The notes below the pieces were generated by a model. That model was given only the letters and a program-made list of their open reading frames with translations. It was not told where the DNA came from and did not search any database. Positions 34,143-40,343 of a DNA stretch of 40,343 bases are shown here, piece after piece; the stretch's first letter is position 1; each line of letters starts with the position of its first letter. This DNA is from Alteromonas sp. a30 (lineage in GTDB: Bacteria; Pseudomonadota; Gammaproteobacteria; Enterobacterales; Alteromonadaceae), in assembly GCF_026788005.1 (NCBI RefSeq), contig NZ_JABEPE010000026.1, positions 1 to 40,343 of the forward strand, read 5' to 3'. Position numbers and translations under genes: made by a program.

Positions 34143-35438
34143 CTAAAACCCTAACCAATGCGGTAATGCTTCACTAAACCAGGGTACGTAAGTGACAAGG
34201 AGTAATACCGCAAACATAGCTAAATACAGTGGTAGTAAGGGTTTGATGATATCTTCCAGCTTGGTTTTGGCTATCGCACAGGTGACAAATAGTACCGAGC
34301 CAACCGGTGGTGAGCACAAGCCAATGGACAGGTTAAGCACAATCATAATGCCGAATTGCAATGGCGACATGCCTAATTCCGTTGCCACAGGCAAGAAGAT
34401 TGGCGTGAAGATAAGTACAGCGGGTGTCATGTCTAAAAAGGCACCAACCACAATCAACAATAAGTTAATCAACAAGAAAATAACGATAGGGTTATCGCTT
34501 AAGCCGACTAAAAACGCGCTCAGTGATTGGGGAATGTTTTCAAAGGTCAGTAACCACGACATAGCTGTGGAAGCGGCAATCAGCAACATAACAATGGCCG
34601 TGGTTTCAGCGGATTTGAGCAGAATGTCGGCTAGCTCTTTCACTTTCACTTCTTTGTACACCACGACTGACAACAACAGTGAGTAAACCACGGCGATAGC
34701 GCCCGCTTCTGTCGCGGTAAAAATGCCGCCAACAATACCGCCAATCACTAGCACAATCAGGAATAAGCTTGGAATAGCGGAGAAAAGTTTGCTTAAAACT
34801 ACATTCATTGGTAAGCGATCACTTACCGGGAATTTGTTGATTTTTGCGTAAACTAAACATACTGTCATCAGCGCTAATCCCACCATAATACCGGGCACGT
34901 ATCCTGCCATAAACAGGGCGGCAATCGACACACCGCCGCTGGCAACGGCGTAAATAATTAGGATATTGCTCGGGGGAATTAACATGCCAGTAGTGGCTGC
35001 TGCCGCCGTCACGGCAGCGCTGAAATTGGGGTTGTAACCGCTCTTTTTCATCTCTGGCAACATAAAGCTACCAATGGCAGAAGTTGCCGCTACAGCAGAG
35101 CCGCTAATGGCCCCAAACAACATACAAGAAAGCACATTTACCAAGGCTAAACCGCCGGGTAACGCCCCAAGTAGTGCCATCGCACATTCAATAAGCCTTC
35201 GTGCAATGCCGCCTCGCCCCATGAGCAATCCTGACATCACAAAAAAAGGGATGGCGAGCAGGGCGAAACTGTTTAAGCCACTTGCCATACGCTGCGCAAT
35301 GGTGATGGTGGCAGGCACCAAATCCATGCTCATGACCATGGTGACTAACGTGGCAATACCAATGCTAATCGAAATCGGCACATTGAGGATGAGTAAAAGG
35401 AAAAAGGTAACAACTAAAACAATTGCGGTTAATTCCAT
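34143..35438 (-). CDS. dctM: TRAP transporter large membrane subunit, DctM type
   Basis: The large permease subunit of a tripartite ATP-independent periplasmic transporter. From the ATG at 35438 it has 431 residues and about 12 hydrophobic spans. SGSAVAATSAIGSFMLPEM and IPPSNILIIYAVASG are family landmarks. The chosen start overlaps the dctQ stop by one base (TAATG); an upstream extension overlapping dctQ is unlikely. Expected substrate from context is a galacturonate-derived monomer (unsaturated galacturonate, DKI or galacturonate). Confidence 0.94.
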   Translation of the reverse strand: MELTAIVLVVTFFLLLILNVPISISIGIATLVTMVMSMDLVPATITIAQRMASGLNSFALLAIPFFVMSGLLMGRGGIARRLIECAMALLGALPGGLALVNVLSCMLFGAISGSAVAATSAIGSFMLPEMKKSGYNPNFSAAVTAAAATTGMLIPPSNILIIYAVASGGVSIAALFMAGYVPGIMVGLALMTVCLVYAKINKFPVSDRLPMNVVLSKLFSAIPSLFLIVLVIGGIVGGIFTATEAGAIAVVYSLLLSVVVYKEVKVKELADILLKSAETTAIVMLLIAASTAMSWLLTFENIPQSLSAFLVGLSDNPIVIFLLINLLLIVVGAFLDMTPAVLIFTPIFLPVATELGMSPLQFGIMIVLNLSIGLCSPPVGSVLFVTCAIAKTKLEDIIKPLLPLYLAMFAVLLLVTYVPWFSEALPHWLGF

Positions 35439-35926
35439 TATGATTGCTCCTGTTGAGTGCCGGATAAAATCTCCATCATATTGACAATGCAATAGAAGAT
35501 AATGAGCACGCCAGAAATGGGTAATACGGTATAAACGAAGCCGATATGAACGCCTAATGCCGCTGAAATTTGCTCTAGTTCTAGTGTTAAATTCACCAAG
35601 CCTTTGCCGCCAAACACAAGCACAACCGCACTGAAAATCAAAACTAGCACTTCAATGAGCAGCAGAATGAATTTCTTAACGTGTGGCGCTTGGCGCTCAA
35701 CTACAAGATTTAAGCCTAAATGCGCTTTTTGGCGATAAGCATAAGCTGCGCCCAATATGCCTATCCACATTAAAATAAAGCGAGATAACTCTTCGGTGAC
35801 GGAGGCCGGGTCTTGTAAAATAAAACGAGAAATAACCTGCCAAACCACCACTAATAAAATAGAGGCCATGGCGGCAATGAGCGCCCAAGACAACCCAGTA
35901 TCAACAAGATGCACTAATTTCTTCAT
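35438..35926 (-). CDS. dctQ: TRAP transporter small membrane subunit, DctQ type
   Basis: A 162-residue protein with four hydrophobic spans typical of DctQ, which forms the inner-membrane complex with DctM. The pattern VVWQVISRFILQDPASVTEE followed by LSRFILMWIGILGAAYAYRQKAHLGL is characteristic of this family. It starts one base after the dctP stop and overlaps dctM by one base. Confidence 0.93.
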   Translation of the reverse strand: MKKLVHLVDTGLSWALIAAMASILLVVVWQVISRFILQDPASVTEELSRFILMWIGILGAAYAYRQKAHLGLNLVVERQAPHVKKFILLLIEVLVLIFSAVVLVFGGKGLVNLTLELEQISAALGVHIGFVYTVLPISGVLIIFYCIVNMMEILSGTQQEQS

Positions 35927-35927
35927 G

Positions 35928-36923
35928 TTACATCGCCTTTATTTGTTCGATGAGATCGCCAACCGGCGTGCCTTTTAAGCTATCGTGGAAAGGTTTAACC
36001 GCCTCCTGAAATGGCTTTTTGTCTGGATAAATCACTTCGACGCCATCTTCAATGACTTTCTCCAACGATTCTTTAGTAGAGGCTTGCCACAGTTTACGCT
36101 GGTACACCACGGAATCATCCATGGCTTGTTGTAGCCATGATTGTTGCTGGGGTGTGAGATTTTCCCACGTTCTTAACGACGCCAACATGACATCCGGCAC
36201 GGAGCTGTGTTCATCCAAAGAATAGTAGCGGGCAATTTCGTAGTGTCGTGATAAGTAATAACTTGGCGGATTGTTTTCCGCGCCATCGACAACGCCTTGC
36301 TGTAGCGCAGTGTAAAGCTCACCCCAAGATACGGGTGTTGCTGCTGCGCCTAGCGTACGCACCGTTTTTACGGCTGTTGGACTATTTAATACACGTATTT
36401 TTAGGCCCGCTAAGTCGGCTGGGGAATTGATAGGGCGGTCGTTGGTGTAAAAGCTTCGACTGCCAGCATCGTAATATCCCAAGCCTTTTAAACGAAAGGG
36501 CTTTATGCCATCAAGTAAGCTTTTACCAAGCTCACTGTTTAACACTTTCCAATAGTGATCGTTGTCCCGAAACACATAAGGGATACTGAAAATTTTCATG
36601 GCGGGAGCAAAGCCTTCTAACGGACTGGCTGCCACTTTGGTCATGGATAACGAACCAATTTGCAGCAGTTCTACCATTTCCCGTTCTGTGCCTAATTGGC
36701 TGCTTGGGTAAATGATAATTTTCATGTTGCCGTTGGAAAGCGTTTCGAGGCGCTCGCCCATGTATTCCATCGCTTTGTGAACCGAGTGCTTGGTATCAAG
36801 CGTGTGTCCTAAGCGCAAAATCACCACATCGTCGTCGGTTTGCTGGCTGTTTTGATTGCAGCCAGCCAACACCATTGTTAATGCGAAAAGTGTGAAAAAG
36901 CGTAAAGCCCTAAATGCCGTCAT
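35928..36923 (-). CDS. dctP: TRAP transporter solute-binding protein, DctP type lipoprotein
   Basis: From the ATG at 36923 the protein has 331 residues and a lipoprotein signal with lipobox LAGC (Cys22), so it is anchored in the periplasm. The DctP fold is shown by LRLGHTLDTKHSVHKAMEYM, the conserved arginine region LKIRVLNSPTAVKTVRTLGA and QQGVVDGAENNPPSYY. The start 7 bases after kduI fits tight coupling; a longer reading from 37010 would overlap kduI. It captures the sugar acid for DctQM. Confidence 0.93.
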   Translation of the reverse strand: MTAFRALRFFTLFALTMVLAGCNQNSQQTDDDVVILRLGHTLDTKHSVHKAMEYMGERLETLSNGNMKIIIYPSSQLGTEREMVELLQIGSLSMTKVAASPLEGFAPAMKIFSIPYVFRDNDHYWKVLNSELGKSLLDGIKPFRLKGLGYYDAGSRSFYTNDRPINSPADLAGLKIRVLNSPTAVKTVRTLGAAATPVSWGELYTALQQGVVDGAENNPPSYYLSRHYEIARYYSLDEHSSVPDVMLASLRTWENLTPQQQSWLQQAMDDSVVYQRKLWQASTKESLEKVIEDGVEVIYPDKKPFQEAVKPFHDSLKGTPVGDLIEQIKAM

Positions 36924-36930
36924 AGCGCGA

Positions 36931-37776
36931 TTACCTGAGTGCGTCTGGTGGGAATTTGTCCATATCGTCATAGTCGAGATTCTCGCCCGCCATACCCCAA
37001 ATGAAGGCATAGTTTGCGGTTCCCGCGCCGCAATGAATAGACCAAGGGGGAGAAATCACCGCTTGATGGTTCTGCACGAACAGGTGACGAGTTTGCGTGG
37101 GTTCGCCCATGAAGTGACACACTGCCTGCCCACTTTCGACGTCTAGGTAGAAATAAACTTCGTTGCGTCTGTCGTGTTGATGCGCTGGCATGGTGTTCCA
37201 AACGCTACCCGGTTTTAAACGCGTTAAGCCCATTTGTAATTGGCAGGTATCGACAACGGTATTAATAAGCAATTGTGCAATTTCCCGCTCGTTGCTGGTT
37301 TCTTGACTACCAAGCTTAAGCACATTGGCATCGCCATGACCGACTTTCTTGCACGGATACGCGTGGTGCGCGGGTGCGGAGTTCAAATAGAACTTAGCAG
37401 GGTCGTTGGCATCTACGGAATGAAACTCAACGTGTTCGTTATCTTTACCAATGTAAAGCGCTTCTTCTTTGGCGAGTTCGTAAGTGGTATCGCCTACCAC
37501 AACTTTACCTGCGCCACCCACGTTAATCACGCCGACTTCGCGACGAGCGGTGAAATAAGGTGTTTTTAGCTGACCCTCGATGGTTTCCAATTTCAGTGGG
37601 CCGGTAGTCGGGACTGCACTGCCCACCATAAAGCGTTCGTAGTGAGTGTAAACCCAGTATACTTTTCCCGGCTGCATCAGGTTTTCAACCAAAAACGCTT
37701 CGCGTAATTCTTCGGTGTCGTATGCCTTAGCTTCTTTTTGTCCGATGGCATAGCGGACTTCACATTCTGTACTCAT
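36931..37776 (-). CDS. kduI: 5-dehydro-4-deoxy-D-glucuronate isomerase
   Basis: KduI isomerises DKI to DKII in the unsaturated-uronate branch. From the ATG at 37776 it has 281 residues, as expected. It is a two-cupin protein; the metal site is in the second half, MPAHQHDRRNEVYFYLD with His, His and Glu, plus the later SIHCGAGT. The ribosome-binding region is made of a 10-bp tandem repeat (GAGAG in each copy). An in-frame GTG at 37812 would read through that repeat and is not favoured. Confidence 0.95.
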   Translation of the reverse strand: MSTECEVRYAIGQKEAKAYDTEELREAFLVENLMQPGKVYWVYTHYERFMVGSAVPTTGPLKLETIEGQLKTPYFTARREVGVINVGGAGKVVVGDTTYELAKEEALYIGKDNEHVEFHSVDANDPAKFYLNSAPAHHAYPCKKVGHGDANVLKLGSQETSNEREIAQLLINTVVDTCQLQMGLTRLKPGSVWNTMPAHQHDRRNEVYFYLDVESGQAVCHFMGEPTQTRHLFVQNHQAVISPPWSIHCGAGTANYAFIWGMAGENLDYDDMDKFPPDALR

Positions 37777-37777
37777 A

Positions 37778-37808
37778 TTGGCTCTCTTTGGCTCTCTTTG
37801 GCTCTTTG
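37778..37808 (-). repeat. 10-bp tandem repeat at the kduI ribosome binding site
   Basis: GCTCTCTTTG occurs at 37781-37790 and 37791-37800, with a partial third copy (GCTCTTTG) to 37808. On the coding strand each unit reads CAAAGAGAGC, so each copy offers a Shine-Dalgarno-like GAGAG upstream of the kduI ATG at 37776. Confidence 0.7.
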
Positions 37809-37881
37809 TCACTCGTCGACTCTAGTATAGATGCGCCGAGTGATTGGGTTGAATAAGGTTAACGAAGGATGCTCTTGGTGA

Positions 37882-38643
37882 TCATCGAGCTAAAAAACCG
37901 CCATCAACGGCAAGTACATGACCGTTAACATAGTTACTGGCAGAACTCGCTAAAAACACCAGCGCGCCTTGTAAATCTTCGGTTTCGCCCCAGCGACCTG
38001 CTGGAATACGCGCACAAATTTCGGTGCTGCGTTTTTCGTCGTCTTGCAAAGCTTGCGTGTTGTCGGTGCGAATATAACCCGGCGCAATCGCATTCACTTG
38101 AATGTTGTGTTGCCCCCATTCGTTGGCAAGGGCTTTGGTCATTCCCGCAATGGCGTGCTTACTTGCCGTGTACGCCGGAACGGTAATACCGCCGCTGTAA
38201 CTTAACATAGACGCGGTACTGATAATTTTTCCGCTCTTTTGTTGAATCATGGCTTTACCGATTTTCTGGCTGAGTAGAAAAGCTGAATCTAAATTAACAC
38301 GCAGCACATGTTGCCATTGCTCTAATGGGAATTCATGAGCAGGACTGCGATAAATGGTGCCGCCGTTGTTGACCAAAATATCAAGCCCGCTCCATTGGGC
38401 TAATGCATCCTCTGCAAGCTTTGCGACCGAATCCATGTCCGACAAATCGGCGCTCATTTCAACGCATTCTGTATTGCCAATGGCGTTAATTTTTTCTAGC
38501 GTTTGTGTGCAGCCGCCAGCTTTAGAGCTTGCACAAATCACCTGTGCGCCCGCTTCTGCTAGCGCTACTGCCATTGCTTGACCAATTCCTCGGCTTGCGC
38601 CTGTAACTAACGCTCTTTTGCCCGTTAAACTGAAATTTGGCAT
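37882..38643 (-). CDS. kduD: 2-deoxy-D-gluconate 3-dehydrogenase / DKII reductase
   Basis: KduD reduces DKII to KDG with NAD(P)H. From the ATG at 38643, preceded by GGAG, the protein has 253 residues, the usual length. Short-chain dehydrogenase motifs are intact: TGASRGIG near residue 15, NNGG, and the catalytic Ser, Tyr and Lys in STASMLSYSGGITVPAYTASKHA. It is the first gene of kduD-kduI-dctPQM; 105 bases separate it from kduI, with no terminator seen. Confidence 0.94.
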   Translation of the reverse strand: MPNFSLTGKRALVTGASRGIGQAMAVALAEAGAQVICASSKAGGCTQTLEKINAIGNTECVEMSADLSDMDSVAKLAEDALAQWSGLDILVNNGGTIYRSPAHEFPLEQWQHVLRVNLDSAFLLSQKIGKAMIQQKSGKIISTASMLSYSGGITVPAYTASKHAIAGMTKALANEWGQHNIQVNAIAPGYIRTDNTQALQDDEKRSTEICARIPAGRWGETEDLQGALVFLASSASNYVNGHVLAVDGGFLAR

Positions 38644-38728
38644 CGAATTCTCCGCATCGTTGATACTGTATTTAGTGTGTAAAGTGAGGCCAAACCTCAT
38701 TTTCGCTACAATATTTTAACAAGATTTA

Positions 38729-38757
38729 AAATAATTGCCACCGGTGGCAAATGTCAA
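38729..38757 (-). promoter_or_regulatory. Promoter and perfect LacI-type operator of kduD
   Basis: TTGCCACCGGTGGCAA (38735-38750) is a perfect 16-bp palindrome. On the minus strand it lies in the spacer between TTGACA (38752-38757) and a weak -10 such as TTATTT (38729-38734). It may also affect the divergent lipoprotein gene at 38912. Confidence 0.78.
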
Positions 38758-38911
38758 TATATTAATGATAGAGCATGTTAATTTTTGGTGTGTATTTTTG
38801 CAGCCGTTTGTATGCAATTTCGGGTTCGTTATATATACACCTAAGATCAACACGCTCTAGTTAACGCACTCAATTTAGTGTGCTCTATTTATTCTTTTTC
38901 GGAGGCCAATT

Positions 38912-39958
38912 ATGACGAAAATGCGTCTACTTGTAAGCTGTATATCCGCAGGCATTTTGTTAGCAGGATGTAACGGAAGTCACGAAAAGGCGCATGAATC
39001 CGCGTCGCATACCCATTCATCATCGCAAGCCGCTGACCACGATCATCCGCATTCGCAACAGGATATGGCATCGAAAGATTTGGTATACGCAGAATTATCG
39101 GTACGCAAAGGCGGAAAATGGGTCGGTAACGCTTATGAAGCAGATGGATTTGAGTTTGAAAATGTGGAGTCTTTCACTGCGCCTCCGCAACTTACCGATC
39201 ATTCATACTTTTTGCGTTATGAAGGCCCCGGCTGGGAAAACGACTTGATTGGTTATCGCTTATATTTAGATTGGCGCAATGGTATTGATGTGTTTGTTAA
39301 AACGGGTCGTGAACCTGTTTTGCACCAAGTTGGGCAAGATGGATACGACAGTTATCACCACTTATCCGATTGGGGCGCAGATGCCTTAAAAGTAGGTAAG
39401 TCGTTGGGGTTAGGAGCATTAGGACGTATGGATGACAACACTTTAATGCATATGCAAAATGTAGACAAAACAAGCTGGAGACTGCTTGCAGATAACAACA
39501 CCAGTGCATCGTTTGAAGTGGTCTACCAAGGCTGGGATGTGGCTGATAAAAAGATTGATGCCACAACGCAATACAGCATTCATGCTGGCGACCCAACCAC
39601 CATGGTGTCGGTAACACTTTCAGAGCCTGTAAATAATTTATTAACAGGCTTAGTTGATCACGACAATACCGAGTTTGTAAAAATGCAGGAAGGCAATTGG
39701 GGCGTGATTGCCACTTTTGGTAAGCAAAGCTTGTTAGGCGAAGATGATTTGTTAGGGATGGCGGTGTTGTATCGTTTAGACCAAGTTCAAAAACAGTTTA
39801 CCGGTGAATATGACCACCTTGTGCACTTCAAGGCGCTAGAATCGTTAGAATATGGCTTTTTAGCGGTGTGGCCTAACCACCCAGACAGCCCGAAAGATTT
39901 AGCCGGATTTAAAACGTTATTAAGCAATAAACTCAAATTGCTTAACGCGTCTAAATAG
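38912..39958 (+). CDS. DUF4861-like exported lipoprotein with His-rich linker
   Basis: A 348-residue lipoprotein: signal peptide with lipobox LAGC (Cys20), then a linker at about 24-48 with eight histidines alternating with Ser, Ala and Asp, then a single large beta-rich domain (55-345). Segments such as SYFLRYEGPGWENDLIGYRLYLDWRNGIDVF, YDSYHHLSDWGADALKVGKSLGLGAL and FLAVWPNHPDSP recall the DUF4861 family seen in pectin and uronate loci; this assignment is from memory and needs a profile search. Strong Shine-Dalgarno (GGAGG). Diverges from kduD across the shared operator. Its reaction is unknown; handling of unsaturated uronates in the periplasm is an inference. Confidence 0.75.
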   Translation: MTKMRLLVSCISAGILLAGCNGSHEKAHESASHTHSSSQAADHDHPHSQQDMASKDLVYAELSVRKGGKWVGNAYEADGFEFENVESFTAPPQLTDHSYFLRYEGPGWENDLIGYRLYLDWRNGIDVFVKTGREPVLHQVGQDGYDSYHHLSDWGADALKVGKSLGLGALGRMDDNTLMHMQNVDKTSWRLLADNNTSASFEVVYQGWDVADKKIDATTQYSIHAGDPTTMVSVTLSEPVNNLLTGLVDHDNTEFVKMQEGNWGVIATFGKQSLLGEDDLLGMAVLYRLDQVQKQFTGEYDHLVHFKALESLEYGFLAVWPNHPDSPKDLAGFKTLLSNKLKLLNASK

Positions 39959-40119
39959 CCGCTTTTATTGTGGTGTAATTGTTAGTCACCCATAGAGTTT
40001 TATCGCAAACTCGCCGGGGATACTTCCCAGTACGCTGCACATGTAGATTCAACGGCCGCTTCCCTGCGGCTGAGGGTTTGCGTCTAATTCTCTACCGTTA
40101 ACTTTTGAACTACCAGCAA

Positions 40120-40237
40120 GCAAACGCCAAAAACGGCGGCTGATTCACTTTCGAAAAGCATACTTTTCAGGAAGAAAAGTGCTGAGCGAGCAGGGATGCG
40201 AAAGCGCCTTTGAGAAAGTGAAGCGGGTGGCGTTTGC
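40120..40237. repeat. Long nested inverted repeat, possible dispersed element
   Basis: GCAAACGCCA (40120-40129) pairs perfectly with TGGCGTTTGC (40228-40237), and inside it TTCACTTTC (40144-40152) pairs perfectly with GAAAGTGAA (40214-40222). A short hairpin, GAAAAG with CTTTTC (40153-40167), lies in the centre. It looks like a structured RNA or a small non-autonomous mobile repeat. Confidence 0.55.
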
Positions 40238-40252
40238 ACACCACTTCCTGAA

Positions 40253-40343
40253 TTATAAAGCGCGCCTGCTTAGCGCCAGTAATCGCAGTAAATCAAATTG
40301 TTTGGATTCGTTATTTCGCATGATGTAACCAAACACTTTGATG
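40253..40343 (-). CDS. Possible C-terminal end of a gene entering from the right edge
   Basis: An open frame of 29 codons runs in from the right boundary, reading IKVFGYIMRNNESKQFDLLR and ending ALSRRAL before TAA at 40253. The composition looks protein-like but the frame is short enough to be open by chance. Not recognised. Confidence 0.3.
   Translation of the reverse strand, partial: IKVFGYIMRNNESKQFDLLRLLALSRRAL

Larger units (their letters stand above)
39959..40343. other. Mostly non-coding right end
   Basis: This stretch contains a small hairpin (GCCGC with GCGGC near 40053-40068), the long inverted repeat at 40120-40237, and possibly the 3' end of a minus-strand gene from 40343 to 40253. 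No tRNA or clear promoter was seen. Confidence 0.5.

Noticed and set aside
34300-34315. CCAACCGGTGGTG in dctM as a further operator
   Set aside because: It lies inside coding sequence and the half-sites do not have the spacing of the palindrome.

Overview
The window looks like chromosomal DNA of a marine gammaproteobacterium, most likely an Alteromonadales member. This is inferred from protein style (a large TonB-dependent receptor, a TRAP transporter and a LacI-type regulator around pectin genes), not from a marker gene. No rRNA, tRNA, CRISPR array or insertion sequence was seen.

Layout. (1) About 66-2922, minus strand: a visibly AT-rich three-gene operon of unknown function, encoding a coiled-coil protein with 21-bp DNA repeats, a membrane protein with about eight spans, and a soluble helical protein. 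(2) About 3160-10360: housekeeping genes. These are a 4'-phosphopantetheinyl transferase, uvrA with a thioesterase and a 2OG-Fe(II) oxygenase packed behind it, a 36-residue lysine-rich small protein, and feoA-feoB behind a good Fur box. (3) 10947-12874: an OmpR-type response regulator and its histidine kinase. (4) 13039-39958: a large pectin-utilisation locus. A minus-strand operon (GH105, GH43, alpha/beta esterase, GH28, CE8 pectin methylesterase) diverges from a TonB-dependent receptor and a CE12 rhamnogalacturonan acetylesterase. A hipBA toxin-antitoxin module sits inside the locus. It is followed, in coordinate order, by a minus-strand catabolic operon (transcribed uxaA, uxaC, uxuB-like, kdgA, kdgK, PL1 pectate lyase), a LacI-family regulator, and an operon transcribed kduD, kduI, dctP, dctQ, dctM. 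A His-rich lipoprotein resembling DUF4861 diverges from kduD. (5) 39959-40343: mostly non-coding, with a long inverted repeat and perhaps the 3' end of another gene.

How the genes fit together. CE8 and CE12 remove methyl and acetyl esters, PL1 and GH28 cut the galacturonan backbone, and GH43 and GH105 trim side chains and unsaturated ends. All of these carry export signals. The TonB-dependent receptor imports oligomers across the outer membrane and the DctPQM TRAP system takes up monomers. KduI/KduD (unsaturated branch) and UxaC, a reductase and UxaA (galacturonate branch) converge on KDG, which KdgK and KdgA turn into pyruvate and glyceraldehyde-3-phosphate.

Regulation. A 14-bp palindrome, consensus TGCYACCGGTRGCA, sits on the promoters of all four main pectin transcription units (19700, 19904, 32840, 38736). 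It is the probable operator of the LacI-family protein encoded in the locus. A fifth copy, 13/14 identical to two of the others, lies upstream of the two-component system at 10687.

Most notable second-look items: the operator network including the outlying copy; a fructuronate-reductase-type enzyme standing where a tagaturonate reductase is expected; the DUF4861-like lipoprotein; hipBA with three operators at exact 27-bp spacing; the unknown AT-rich operon; and the lysine-rich microprotein.
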